DNA from: CAVVJA01 sp963801715
GTDB taxonomy: Bacteria > Actinomycetota > Actinomycetes > Mycobacteriales > Jatrophihabitantaceae
DNA length: 64,000 nt
Assembly (NCBI GenBank): GCA_963801715.1
Contig: CAWDGB010000015.1
Location: 62,001-126,000 of the forward strand
Reading direction: 5' to 3'
The translations under genes and the position numbers were made by a program. A model generated the notes under the pieces. It was given only the letters and a program-made list of their open reading frames with translations, did not search any database and was not told where the DNA came from. Every line of letters starts with the position of its first letter. Within the stretch, counting starts at the first letter, position 1. This document shows, one piece after another, positions 54,200 to 63,141 of the stretch.

Positions 54200-55368
54200 G
54201 GCAGCTCGCCGCCGTTCATCAGGTAGCCCGCTGCCGATCGAGCTCGCTCGCGAACGTCGTCGACGTCCTTGCCCAATGCAGTCACGTGGCCGACCTTGCG
54301 ACCCGGCCGAAACCGCTTACCGTACAGGTGAATCTTCACATCAGGCCAGGCGGCGAGGCAGTGATGGACGCGCTCGTCGATGCTCGCCGGTCGGACGTCC
54401 GCCGATCCGGCAAGCACATTCGCCATGACCACCACGGGCGCAGTCATCGTGGTAACCCCGAGCGGGTAGTCCAACACCGCGCGCAGATGCTGCTCGAACT
54501 GCGACGTCCGCGCGCCCTCGATAGTCCAGTGCGCAGAGTTGTGCGGACGCATGGCCAGCTCGTTGACGACGAGGGCGCCGGACATCGTTTCGAACAGTTC
54601 GACAGCGAGCACCCCGGTGACGCCCAACTCCGCCGCAATGCGTAGCGCGATCCGCTGGGCGTCATCGGCGACGGCGCCGGCAAGCCCAGGCGCTGGCGCG
54701 ATTACCTCCACGCAGACGCCGTCGTGCTGCACAGTTTCGACGACCGGCCACGTGCCGCCCTGGCCGTAGGGTGATCGGGCCACGACGGCCGCGAGCTCGC
54801 GGGCAATCGGCACGCGCGCCTCAGCGAGCAGCCGGGAACCGGAGGCCAGCAGGTCGGTGGCGGCTTCAGGTGATTCGATCAGCCAGACGCCCTTGCCGTC
54901 ATAGCCTCCCGTGACCGTCTTGAGGACCACCGGCCAGCCAACCGCTGCGCCAAACGCGGCCAAGGCATCGGCGGGACCCGGTGACCCAGTCAGATCGATC
55001 CATCGCGGGACCGGCACCCCGAGCTCACCGAGTCGGGCGCGCATCAGCGCTTTGTCCTGGGCGTACCGAACCGCGTCGGCGGACGGATGGACCGCAACGT
55101 CCTTGCCGAGAACCTCGAGGTGCTCGTTCGGTACGTGCTCGTGATCGAGCGTGATGACATCGCAGTCGGCGGCGAACGCGCGGAGATCCTCGACCGATCG
55201 ATAGTCGCCCACAGCAACGGCTTCAGCGACTTGAGCCGCTGAGTCGTCCGCCGAGTCGGCGAGCACGTGTAGTGAGAGTCCGAGCGAGATGGCGGCCTGA
55301 TGCGTCATCCGGGCCAGCTGACCGGCTCCGACCATTCCGACTACGGGTAGTCCCGTTCGGGCGTCCAC
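54196..55368 (-). CDS. purK: N5-carboxyaminoimidazole ribonucleotide synthase
   Basis: A 390-residue ATP-grasp enzyme with VVGMVGAGQLARMTHQAA, TLDHEHVPNEHLEVL, TGGYDGKGVWLI and NELAMRPHNSAHWTIEG. It makes N5-CAIR for PurE. GTG at 55368 gives the normal N-terminus; the frame is open to 55473 but that would run into the divergent GtrA gene. Typical actinobacterial purK-purE pair. Confidence 0.94.
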   Translation of the reverse strand: MDARTGLPVVGMVGAGQLARMTHQAAISLGLSLHVLADSADDSAAQVAEAVAVGDYRSVEDLRAFAADCDVITLDHEHVPNEHLEVLGKDVAVHPSADAVRYAQDKALMRARLGELGVPVPRWIDLTGSPGPADALAAFGAAVGWPVVLKTVTGGYDGKGVWLIESPEAATDLLASGSRLLAEARVPIARELAAVVARSPYGQGGTWPVVETVQHDGVCVEVIAPAPGLAGAVADDAQRIALRIAAELGVTGVLAVELFETMSGALVVNELAMRPHNSAHWTIEGARTSQFEQHLRAVLDYPLGVTTMTAPVVVMANVLAGSADVRPASIDERVHHCLAAWPDVKIHLYGKRFRPGRKVGHVTALGKDVDDVRERARSAAGYLMNGGELP

Positions 55369-55451
55369 GTACCGGACACTAGCCAGTCGCTGAGTGCGTC
55401 CTGAGTGCGCCGTGTCCGACCATATCGGGCCGACCGCTAGACTGAGCCTCC

Positions 55452-55949
55452 ATGCCGCCGTCATCGCCGACAACGCCGCTGCTCGACCGCCTGCGCGGTT
55501 CGTGGCGCGTCCTGCTCAAGGAGGTAACGGCATTCGGCGCCGTCGGCGCATTCTGCCTCGTGCTCGACCTAGGCATATTCAACCTGCTGCTGCACATGGA
55601 CGTCGGCGTGCTGACGGCCAAATGCATATCGACCATAGTCGCCACGACGGTGGCCTATCTGGGCAACCGGCATCTCTCGTTTTCGCACCGCGCGCGCACC
55701 GGACTCGCGCGTGAAACGTCGTACTTCTTCGCCATCAACATCGTCGTGCTCCTCTTCTCCGAACTGATCCTCGCCTTGTTCGCCTATCCGCTCGGATTCA
55801 AGTACGACCACCTCGTCATGAACCTCGTCAACCTCGGCACGATCGCCTGCGGAACGATCTTCCGGTTCTGGGCGTACAAGCGGTTCGTCTTCCTGCACCC
55901 GGACAAAGTAGCCAACCGCGGCGCGGAGCTGGCCGAGGACTTGAGCTGA
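55452..55949 (+). CDS. GtrA family membrane protein
   Basis: A 165-residue protein with four hydrophobic segments, FGAVGAFCLVLDLGIFNLLL and the C-terminal FRFWAYKRFVF. GtrA proteins are thought to flip polyprenyl-phosphate sugars. Position beside purK matches mycobacterial Rv3277. The DPM1/GtrB-like GT2 at 12993 and the GT-C proteins are possible partners. Confidence 0.88.
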   Translation: MPPSSPTTPLLDRLRGSWRVLLKEVTAFGAVGAFCLVLDLGIFNLLLHMDVGVLTAKCISTIVATTVAYLGNRHLSFSHRARTGLARETSYFFAINIVVLLFSELILALFAYPLGFKYDHLVMNLVNLGTIACGTIFRFWAYKRFVFLHPDKVANRGAELAEDLS

Positions 55950-56034
55950 ATCGGTTTGGCAGCCGCGGCATGAGAGCCGCTGTCATTGGTGTGCTCGGCG
56001 TCGAGACGGTCGGAGGAGCGGCGGTCAGCCGCTC

Positions 56035-56580
56035 ATGACGGTGTCGCCCCCAGCAGTCACCGTGACCGAGCGACTCTGCCTGCTGCCCTGCTGCCTCGAC
56101 GACCTGAGGCCGCTGTACAAGATCAATGCCGACCCGCGTTCGTGGGAACACGATCCGGCCGAGCGGCACGCTAATGAGGCTGTCACCCGATCGTGGATCG
56201 AGCGGGCCGCGGTGCGATGGCAAACGGACGGACTGAGCTATTGGACGGCTCGGCTGGGCGCCACGGGCGAGGTCGTCGGCGTCGGCGGTGCGCAGCGCCA
56301 CGTCACCGGCTCCTGGAACGTGTACTACCGATTGGCTCCAGAAATGCGCGGCCACGGCTATGCGACCGAGATCGCCCAAGCGGGCGTCGAGGCCGCCCAG
56401 CTGCAGGACCCGGACGTGCCGGTCATCGCGTGGATCATGCCGCACAATGTGGCGTCGCTACGCGTCATGGAACGTCTGGGATTCGTCGATTACGGCGCTT
56501 GGGACAATCCAGCCGGTGGCGGTGTCCACCGCGTGTACGCAGACCGTCCGGTCGTCGACTTCCTCGCGGTCAGTATGTGA
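56035..56580 (+). CDS. GNAT family N-acetyltransferase
   Basis: A 181-residue GNAT enzyme of the RimJ-like type. It has GVGGAQRHVTGSWNVYYRL, the acetyl-CoA loop PEMRGHGYATEIAQAG and NVASLRVMERLGFVDYG. ATG start. Its last 11 bases overlap the end of the convergent deacetylase gene. The substrate is unknown. Confidence 0.87.
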   Translation: MTVSPPAVTVTERLCLLPCCLDDLRPLYKINADPRSWEHDPAERHANEAVTRSWIERAAVRWQTDGLSYWTARLGATGEVVGVGGAQRHVTGSWNVYYRLAPEMRGHGYATEIAQAGVEAAQLQDPDVPVIAWIMPHNVASLRVMERLGFVDYGAWDNPAGGGVHRVYADRPVVDFLAVSM

Positions 56581-57787
56581 CCACGTGGTCGGCGTAGCTC
56601 CTCGCAACGTGCGGGCGTAGCTGCACCGGGACCGTGACGTGGCCCGGTCGACCGGCCGAGACGTATCTCTCGCCGGGGTGGGCGGCCAGATAGTCCAGCC
56701 AGTACAGCAGCGTCTGCGGAAGCCGGCCGCCGCGCCATGAGGTCGACAGGATGCGAGGAACACGCTGCGGATCGAACCCGGATGCGAATGGCGACAGGCT
56801 CGGATTGGCACCAGCCAGGAACGTTGCGTCGTTGACATAGCGATCACCGGCCCAGCTCCCACGCGGCAGCACCGATGCCGCCCGCGGCGACCGCGGCATC
56901 GAGCCGTACGGCAGCGCCATGGTGCGCACCGCGAGGCCGGGAACGGCGGCGGAAACGAGGCGCTGTAACAGCACGAAGTCGCGCTCGATGCTAGTAACCG
57001 ACATCTTGGCGAGGTTGTCGTGGCCGTAGGTGTGGTTACCGATCTCGAAGCCCAGCCGGTGCAGGAGGGTTAGCGCCGCGGCTTGGCTTTCGGTGTCGTC
57101 AAGACCGAATGGGTTCTTGTTGATGTTGAACGTTGCCGCGGGGCGGCAGTTCGGGAACTGGCGGCAGACATCGAGAAAGATGCCGACTGCGCACGACGGA
57201 TCGACGGTGCCGTCCGGCTGCAGCCGCAACTGGTTCGAGTAACCGTCGTCGAAGGTCAGCACGACCGGGCTGTACCCGGCCGGGACGTCGAGCTGCCCGC
57301 GGGCCAGATCGATCGCGCGGACCGGACGGTAGCCCGCTCGAAACATGCGCTGCAGCCCGGCGCGGAAGTCGCGGGGCGTCGTGTCGTACGGCCCGGTGAT
57401 CTTCGGCTTGATCTGGTGGTACATCATCACCGGGATCACGCCGAGTTCATTGGCGCGAACGCGGGCGGGATCGACCAGAGCGTGGTTCCGGGCGGGCGTG
57501 CTGGTCGCCGTCTGGGTCGATGGAGTCGGCACCGCGATACGGTCGGGTGCCATCGAGGTGGTGTTAGGACTCGGCGACTCCGTTGGCAGATTGCGATAGC
57601 TACTCGACGGAGGGAACGAAACCGGCGATGTCGACGGCTCGGCCGGGGACAACTCGCCGAACGGCAAGGGGCCGGCCCGTTGGCCACCCGGCTCGCTTCG
57701 CGAGCAGGCGGCTAGCCCGACGCTGGCGGCGGCGGCCACGATGACGGCACGGCGGCTCACCGCACGGCCGCTCGTCTCATCGGCCAT
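56570..57787 (-). CDS. Polysaccharide deacetylase lipoprotein
   Basis: A 405-residue exported protein. The N-terminal signal ends in the lipobox LAAC (around residue 28), and a Ser/Thr/Pro-rich linker follows to ~100. The NodB domain shows PVMMYHQI, LTFDDGYSNQ and the metal-binding GNHTYGHDNL. It removes acetyl groups from GlcNAc-type glycans of the wall or capsule. Anchoring to the outer membrane face is inferred from the lipobox. Confidence 0.88.
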   Translation of the reverse strand: MADETSGRAVSRRAVIVAAAASVGLAACSRSEPGGQRAGPLPFGELSPAEPSTSPVSFPPSSSYRNLPTESPSPNTTSMAPDRIAVPTPSTQTATSTPARNHALVDPARVRANELGVIPVMMYHQIKPKITGPYDTTPRDFRAGLQRMFRAGYRPVRAIDLARGQLDVPAGYSPVVLTFDDGYSNQLRLQPDGTVDPSCAVGIFLDVCRQFPNCRPAATFNINKNPFGLDDTESQAAALTLLHRLGFEIGNHTYGHDNLAKMSVTSIERDFVLLQRLVSAAVPGLAVRTMALPYGSMPRSPRAASVLPRGSWAGDRYVNDATFLAGANPSLSPFASGFDPQRVPRILSTSWRGGRLPQTLLYWLDYLAAHPGERYVSAGRPGHVTVPVQLRPHVARSYADHVVTY

Positions 57788-58015
57788 CGCCTGTCTCCTC
57801 GTGTTCCGGGACAGGATGGTGTCATGGCTTGTCCTGCGAAATCGGGGAAATCCGCAGCGACACGCCCGCTGGATTGTCCGAAGCGTCGCGTGCGCTTATG
57901 GGACAGGAGTGACTGGTGAGGCGACTATCGTCCCCACCCATCACATGAGTGCGCGCGGCGCTGCCGCAATGCGTGGCAACCCGCACGCGACACCAGGTTC
58001 GGAGCGACGGCCGGA

Positions 58016-58342
58016 CTACTCAGGAACCGCCAACTCGCCGAGCTCGGACCAGTCGTCCTGCGGGATCGTCATGTTGACGATGCGCGGCGTCGCGACCAGG
58101 TGCCGCGGCAAGGTTTGTTGAGCGGTCTTGAAGTGGTCGGACTGCACGTGCGCCGCACCTGCCGCACCGTCGCGGAACGCCTCGACGAGTACGTATTCGG
58201 TCGGGTCTTCGATGCTGCGGGCCCAGTCGAACCAGAGGCATCCGGGCTCGTTGCGCGTCGCCTGGGTGAACGGCCCAGCGATCTCCGGCCAGGTGTCGGC
58301 GTACTCCGGTCGGACCCGGAACTTCGCGGTGATGAAGATCAT
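58016..58342 (-). CDS. Antibiotic biosynthesis monooxygenase-like (ABM) protein
   Basis: A 108-residue dimeric alpha/beta-barrel protein with MIFITAKFRVRPEYADTW, TRNEPGCLWFDWARS and EYVLVEAFRD. ATG at 58342 is chosen from the conserved start and a GAGGAG ten bases upstream; the frame is open further upstream without conserved sequence. Usually a cofactor-free oxygenase or quinol-type detoxifier. Divergent from the imuA' gene. Confidence 0.82.
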   Translation of the reverse strand: MIFITAKFRVRPEYADTWPEIAGPFTQATRNEPGCLWFDWARSIEDPTEYVLVEAFRDGAAGAAHVQSDHFKTAQQTLPRHLVATPRIVNMTIPQDDWSELGELAVPE

Positions 58343-58432
58343 GTGGCTGCAGCTCCTCGTCATGAGTTGCTCCGGCCAGGTGAGACAGCCAGCCGGAGTG
58401 GTTACCGGAAGGATGCCATGCGCTTGACTCAG

Positions 58433-58448
58433 TCGAACGTATGTTCGA
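58433..58448. promoter_or_regulatory. LexA (SOS) box
   Basis: TCGAACGTATGTTCGA is a perfect palindromic actinobacterial LexA site (TCGAAC-N4-GTTCGA), 10 bases before the imuA' start and just after a TTGACT -35-like element. It indicates DNA-damage control of imuA'-imuB. Confidence 0.88.
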
Positions 58449-58458
58449 AACTGGAGAG

Positions 58459-59148
58459 ATGCTCGATGTGGCGGTGCGCAGGCTGGATGGCTCCACAGCC
58501 GTCGATCTGACCCGCCGCGTCGCCCCAGCATTGCCGATCCATCCGGCGCTATCGCCCCTGCTACCCCACGGTCTCCGACGTGGCAGCACGGTCAGCGTCG
58601 GTGGGTCGGTGTCGCTGCTGCTCGCGCTGATCTCCGCTGCGTCGGCCGAGGGTGCGTGGTGTGCCCTCGTCGGCCTGCCGACCATCAGCGCGGAGGCTGC
58701 CGTGGAATACGCCCTCGACCTCCAACGGCTGGCCATCGTGCCCCAACCAGGAACGAGCTGGACCACGGCAGTCGGTGCCCTGCTCGATGCGGTCGACATC
58801 GTGGCGCTGCGTCCGCCCGCGCGGCCGGTGCCGGGTGATGTGCGGCGATTGGCCGCTCGAGCGCGCAATCGAGATGCCGTGCTGATGCCTTTCCAGCCAG
58901 ACACCGCAGCGAACGGTGACACCTGGCCGGGCGCCGACGTCCGACTGTCCGCCCACGACGGGCGGTGGACGGGTATCGGCGCGGGGTATGGGCGGTTGCG
59001 GCAGCGCCGGCTCACCGTCACCGCCGAAGGTCGCGGATCGGCAGCTCGATCCCGGTCGAGCACACTCTGGCTGCCGGCCGCCGGAGGCGGGGTCGACGCG
59101 TACGAGCCAGTGGCTCCTGTGCTCGACCTGACCGCTCGAACCGGCTGA
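58459..59148 (+). CDS. ImuA'-like mutasome protein
   Basis: A ~229-residue RecA-related accessory protein (SulA/ImuA' type) with LPHGLRRGSTVSVGGSVSLL, a degenerate P-loop area. It works with ImuB and DnaE2 in damage-induced mutagenesis. ATG at 58459 is preferred over ATG 58441 because the earlier one lies inside the LexA box. ImuB follows after a few bases. Confidence 0.83.
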   Translation: MLDVAVRRLDGSTAVDLTRRVAPALPIHPALSPLLPHGLRRGSTVSVGGSVSLLLALISAASAEGAWCALVGLPTISAEAAVEYALDLQRLAIVPQPGTSWTTAVGALLDAVDIVALRPPARPVPGDVRRLAARARNRDAVLMPFQPDTAANGDTWPGADVRLSAHDGRWTGIGAGYGRLRQRRLTVTAEGRGSAARSRSSTLWLPAAGGGVDAYEPVAPVLDLTARTG

Positions 59149-59154
59149 CCAGCA

Positions 59155-60753
59155 GTGCCCTCCCCGCGCCCTCGGGCCGTCATCCCGCCTCCTCGGACAG
59201 TGGCCGTCTGGTGTCCGGACTGGCCGGTCACCGCCGCCCGGCTGTCAGCTGACCTGCCCGTCGACACCGAGGTACCCACCGCGGTGATCACCGCCAACCG
59301 GGTGATCGCCTGCTCACATGCGGCGCGCGTCGCCGGGGTGCGCCGCGGATTACGGCGGCGCGAGGCGCAGGCCCGCTGCCCCAACCTGGCCGTGTTTCCC
59401 CGCGACGAGCTGGCCGAGGCGCGCACCTTTGAGCCGGTCGTGCTCGCTCTGGAGTCCGTTGCCCCGGCCGTCGAGGTCACCCGGCCTGGCCTGGCCGCGA
59501 TCGGGGTCCGTGGCCCCACGCGATACTTCGGAAGTGAGACCGGGGTGCTGCACGCCCTGTCCCGGACGGTGGCCGACCTCGCCACGAGCACCACCGACGT
59601 GCTGATCGGCATCGCGGATGGCGCCTTTGCCGCGGAGCAAGCCGCCCGCCGGGGCCTGGTCATACCGCGCGGCGGATCACCGCAGTTCCTGGCCGACCTG
59701 CCGGTGAGCACGCTGGATCCATCCGGCAACTCGCCGCTGATCGGCCTGTTGCGCCGGCTCGGACTGCGCACCCTGGGCGCGTTCGCCGAGTTGCCCGCCC
59801 GCGATGTGCTCTCCCGGTTCGGGCCAGAGGGCGCATGGGCGCATCGGCAGGCCGGCGGACGGGACGATCGCCCGGTGGCGGCCCGGCGCCCCCCGGTGGA
59901 GTTCACCGCCACGCTCGACCTCGAACCACCGGTCGACCGGGTGGACACGGTGGCCTTCAGCGCCCGAAACCTCGCCGAACGCTTCATCAGCGACCTGGCT
60001 GGGCACGGCCTGGCCTGCACCTGCCTGGAGCTGCAGGCGCAGAGCGAGAACGGCGAGGAGACGCTACGGCGCTGGCGGCACGCCGGCGTGTTGGGCCCGG
60101 TAGACGTGCTCGACCGGATTCGGTGGCAGCTCGAAGGATGGCTCGGTGGCACAGCGCGACCCACCAGCGGCGTGGCCCGGCTGCGGCTGGTACCGATCGA
60201 GACCGTGCCCACCGGGGCCCACCAGCAGGCGCTGTGGGGCGGTTCGGGCGCGGAGGACGAGCGAGCGCACCGAGCCCTGGCCCGGGTGCAGACCCTGCTC
60301 GGGCACGGATCCGTGCTCGTCCCCGCGGTGCAGGGTGGGCGTGGGCCGGGACAGCGCACCCGGCTTACTTCCTGGGGCGATGACCCTGAGCCGATCCGGT
60401 CGCCGGAACAGCCGTGGCCGGGCCGGATACCAGCGCCCGTTCCCACGGTCCTGATCGATCCACCGCGGCCGGTTCGGGTGCTCGACGGCGACGGTCGGCC
60501 CGTGCGGGTGACCGACCGCGGCGCGGTGCCGATGCCACCGGCACAGTTCGCGTTCGACGACGGCAGCCCCACCATCGCGATCACGTCCTGGGCCGGCCCG
60601 TGGCCGGTGGACGAACGCTGGTGGGATCCGGCATCAGCTCGGCAAGTGGCTCGCTTCCAACTCGTCGACGTGCAGGGCCGCGCGTACCTGGTGAGCTGCG
60701 AGATGGGCGCCGGCAACGGCCCACGCTGGCAGCTGGAAGCCTGCTACGACTAA
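59155..60753 (+). CDS. imuB: ImuB, Y-family polymerase-like mutasome subunit
   Basis: A 532-residue DNA polymerase Y-like protein. VAVWCPDWPVTAARL opens the domain, where active polymerases have a catalytic Asp motif, and GVRGPTRYFGSE replaces the second acidic site, so it is likely non-catalytic. LLRRLGLRTLGAFAELPARD is the helix-hairpin-helix. The C-terminal region binds partners in the mycobacterial mutasome. DnaE2 is not next to it here. Confidence 0.9.
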   Translation: MPSPRPRAVIPPPRTVAVWCPDWPVTAARLSADLPVDTEVPTAVITANRVIACSHAARVAGVRRGLRRREAQARCPNLAVFPRDELAEARTFEPVVLALESVAPAVEVTRPGLAAIGVRGPTRYFGSETGVLHALSRTVADLATSTTDVLIGIADGAFAAEQAARRGLVIPRGGSPQFLADLPVSTLDPSGNSPLIGLLRRLGLRTLGAFAELPARDVLSRFGPEGAWAHRQAGGRDDRPVAARRPPVEFTATLDLEPPVDRVDTVAFSARNLAERFISDLAGHGLACTCLELQAQSENGEETLRRWRHAGVLGPVDVLDRIRWQLEGWLGGTARPTSGVARLRLVPIETVPTGAHQQALWGGSGAEDERAHRALARVQTLLGHGSVLVPAVQGGRGPGQRTRLTSWGDDPEPIRSPEQPWPGRIPAPVPTVLIDPPRPVRVLDGDGRPVRVTDRGAVPMPPAQFAFDDGSPTIAITSWAGPWPVDERWWDPASARQVARFQLVDVQGRAYLVSCEMGAGNGPRWQLEACYD

Positions 60754-60761
60754 GAGCTCGC

Positions 60762-61235
60762 CTACGTCGGCATGAGCGTCGCCGCCGTGGTCGCGCCCAG
60801 ATCCCAGCATGCTTCGAGATCCGCTCGGCCGGGCGTACCCAGCACCGTCACCGGCTCGTGCACCGCAACCCAGCCCAGACCCGCAACGATCGACCGAATG
60901 GCGCGTAACGCACCCTCGGTGTCCGAGTTGCCATGTACGTAGACGCCATAGCCGGCACCCACCTTGGCGGTCAGGCATGGGTAGTAGATCTGGTCGAAGA
61001 AGTGCTTCAGGGCCCCGGACATGTAGCCGATGTTCGCCGACGTGCCAACTAGGAATGCGTCGGCGGACAGGACATCGACCGCCGTTGCGGCCAAGGCTGG
61101 ACGCACCCGCACATCGACATCTTTGATCTCTTCGGTCTGCGCGCCGTCGAGCACGGCCTCGAGCATCGCCTGCAGCGACGGCGAGGTCGTGTGATGCACG
61201 ACCAGCAGGGCGCGCCGGCCTGGGGAACTCAGCAC
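60762..61235 (-). CDS. Flavodoxin/NAD(P)H-dependent oxidoreductase-like protein
   Basis: A 157-residue flavodoxin-fold protein with RALLVVHHTTSPSLQAML (phosphate loop), DAFLVGTSANIGYMSGALKH and FFDQIYYP. It resembles small FMN-binding oxidoreductases. GTG at 61235 has GGAG eight bases upstream and gives the right N-terminus; the open frame continues upstream into the divergent haemoglobin gene. Convergent with imuB. Confidence 0.78.
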   Translation of the reverse strand: MLSSPGRRALLVVHHTTSPSLQAMLEAVLDGAQTEEIKDVDVRVRPALAATAVDVLSADAFLVGTSANIGYMSGALKHFFDQIYYPCLTAKVGAGYGVYVHGNSDTEGALRAIRSIVAGLGWVAVHEPVTVLGTPGRADLEACWDLGATTAATLMPT

Positions 61236-61299
61236 GGCACCGTCTCCGTCATAGGAAATCACCCCATGCGATCGGCCACTGCACATTACGCTCCGGTCC

Positions 61300-61767
61300 A
61301 TGGCGCTAGAGGTGCCCACACTGTATGACTGGGCGGGCGGCGACGATGCTTTCACCCGGCTGATCAAGGCGTTCTACGACCGGGTCGAACAAGACGACCT
61401 GCTCAGCCCGTTCTTCCCCGGCGGAGTGAGTCAGGACCACCGTGCGCACGTCACGATGTGGTGGCGTGAGGTCTTCGGCGGGCCGGCTGAATACACCCGA
61501 ACCCTCGGCGGATACGAGCGCATGCTGGCCCATCATCGGGGCCTCGACATCACGCCCGAGCAACGGCTGCGGTTCACGACCCTGATGAGCCGGGCCGCGG
61601 ATGACGCCGAGCTTCCCGACGACCCCGAATTTCGAGCAGCGCTTATCGGCTATCTCGAGTGGGGCACCCGGCTGGCGATGCACAATTCACAGCCCGGTGC
61701 GGCCGTCGTCGAGCACGCGCCGGTGCCGCGGTGGGGTTGGGGCGTCGCGCCGCCCTACCAACCCTGA
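61300..61767 (+). CDS. Truncated haemoglobin, group II-like
   Basis: A 155-residue globin with LIKAFYDRVEQDDLL (the B10 Tyr is kept), WREVFGGPAEYTRTLGGYE and MLAHHRGL, whose second His aligns with the proximal F8 His of mycobacterial GlbO. The G8 Trp of classical group II members is Phe here (RFTTLM). Binds oxygen or NO; redox or detoxification role. Divergent from the flavodoxin-like gene. Confidence 0.88.
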   Translation: MALEVPTLYDWAGGDDAFTRLIKAFYDRVEQDDLLSPFFPGGVSQDHRAHVTMWWREVFGGPAEYTRTLGGYERMLAHHRGLDITPEQRLRFTTLMSRAADDAELPDDPEFRAALIGYLEWGTRLAMHNSQPGAAVVEHAPVPRWGWGVAPPYQP

Positions 61768-61802
61768 CCGTTGGGTCAGTTAGCCCGACCGCGCTAGCAG
61801 GG

Positions 61803-62354
61803 CTACGGAGTCGCCGACGGACCTGACCGATGGGGCCGCGCGGCGATGACCCAGTCAGCCGTCGCCAGCCCGTTGGCAATTGCGCCGAGGATCACGACGT
61901 CGTCGCCGGGTCGGAATCGGTTCGACGCCCCCGCCGTGCCGTCCATGCCAAACCGAGTCCGCGGCGTGATGGTGATCCTGGTTAGCGCATCCGCCCGAGT
62001 ACGGACGGTCCACGTCGAGCCTGACTGGTTCACGATGACCGCTCGGACGACGGTGCGAGCGCCGGCCGCCGACGCACCCCTGCCAGTAGAGGTCGCGACC
62101 GGAGCCGGAGTGGCGGACGCCGTGACCGGAGGCGCTGCACTCACCGCTGTCCACGTCGAGTCACCGGACACAGCCGCGGTCGCACCGAACCAGATGGCCA
62201 CCGCGGCGACAGCGATGGCAACCGCGATCGCTGCCATGGAGGTGGCGTGTCGGCGCAACCAGGACTCGTGCGGCGTCGGTCGGTTGGGTGGCGGTGGCAC
62301 AAACGGGATAGGTTCGGTCGGCTGGGTCACCGCACCACCGTCGAGCATGCACAT
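61803..62354 (-). CDS. Membrane-anchored hypothetical protein, DUF5666-like
   Basis: A ~183-residue protein. A Pro-rich cytoplasmic segment is followed by one membrane helix (MAAIAVAIAVAAVAIWFGAT) and a Ser/Thr/Ala-rich linker. The C-terminal beta-rich domain (TRITITPRTRFGMDG, RFRPGDDVVILGAI) resembles DUF5666. Several close start codons exist (62354, 62348, 62333). The function is unknown. Confidence 0.65.
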   Translation of the reverse strand: MCMLDGGAVTQPTEPIPFVPPPPNRPTPHESWLRRHATSMAAIAVAIAVAAVAIWFGATAAVSGDSTWTAVSAAPPVTASATPAPVATSTGRGASAAGARTVVRAVIVNQSGSTWTVRTRADALTRITITPRTRFGMDGTAGASNRFRPGDDVVILGAIANGLATADWVIAARPHRSGPSATP

Positions 62355-62398
62355 GCACGATGTGCCATCGATATGTCAGGGTTTGGTATGGAGCTGCC

Positions 62399-62683
62399 GT
62401 GGTAGGCATCGCCAGGCAGACTGAGTCCGTGGATCGGGCGGAGCTGCGTAGCTGGATCGAGGACGCGCTCGCGCGTCACGACCGAGATGTTCGCGAGCGC
62501 GATGAGGTCGTTGCCAATGTGACGGCGGCGGAGATCGTTGATGCGGTCTGGGGTCGGCTGCCGCTCGCCGTGCGGAGGAAGGCGACCCGGGCGGAGGTTC
62601 AGGCCAGCGTGACCATGCTGACTCTGCGACGAGGGATTGCCTTGATGCGCACCGATGTCGACGCGCCCGCAGCCATCGAATGA
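62399..62683 (+). CDS. Small hypothetical protein
   Basis: A soluble, charged protein of about 85-95 residues (VDRAELRSWIEDALARHDRD, then AEIVDAVWGRLPLAVRRK). It is helical by composition with no recognised domain. Starts at 62399 or 62429 (both GTG) are equally possible. No function can be given. Confidence 0.5.
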   Translation: MVGIARQTESVDRAELRSWIEDALARHDRDVRERDEVVANVTAAEIVDAVWGRLPLAVRRKATRAEVQASVTMLTLRRGIALMRTDVDAPAAIE

Positions 62684-62707
62684 AGCGAAGGCAGCTCGCT
62701 GACGCGG

Positions 62708-63124
62708 CTAGCGGTCGCCGACTTCGCCGATTACGGGCTTGACGTCGAGGATCGGCGTGCCGTCGATCGCCTCGAGGTTCGCCACCCGGACCCGGTTGCC
62801 GTCGACGGCGAGAACGCGCACGCGGTGTAGTCCGATCGGGTTGGGCCGGTCCGGCGAGCGCGTGTTGAAAACACCCTCTTCGGGACGCGACGGGTCGCTG
62901 CGCGGATGCGTCTTCAGCACGTCTCGGTGGGCCTGGTGCAGCCAGGTCAAGACGAGGAATTCCTCTGCTGGCACGACGCCGGCGAGCCCGGGCGTGACGG
63001 CCTCTTCGAACACGAGAACGGAATCCGGCGCGCCCTCGTCGCCTTGCCGCGGGGCCGCCGAGCGGTCGACCAGCGGACTGGCAACCCATCCGATCGGAAC
63101 GACAGTGAACGACGAAACCGTCAC
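62708..63124 (-). CDS. trmO: tRNA (t6A37) methyltransferase, TrmO family
   Basis: A 138-residue YaeB/TsaA protein with FTVVPIGWVASP, NTRSPDRPNPIGLHRVRVL and LEAIDGTPILDVKPVI, the TrmO signatures. TrmO methylates N6-threonylcarbamoyladenosine at position 37 of some tRNAs, using SAM. At 138 residues only the catalytic domain is present, as in many actinobacteria. Confidence 0.87.
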   Translation of the reverse strand: MTVSSFTVVPIGWVASPLVDRSAAPRQGDEGAPDSVLVFEEAVTPGLAGVVPAEEFLVLTWLHQAHRDVLKTHPRSDPSRPEEGVFNTRSPDRPNPIGLHRVRVLAVDGNRVRVANLEAIDGTPILDVKPVIGEVGDR

Positions 63125-63141
63125 GAATGCCCCCCGTGCGT

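Noticed and set aside
58020..60716. Very long open frame on the minus strand opposite imuA'-imuB
   Set aside because: Composition is Arg/Ser/Pro-rich with no motif; it is the antisense of imuB and imuA', common in high-GC DNA.
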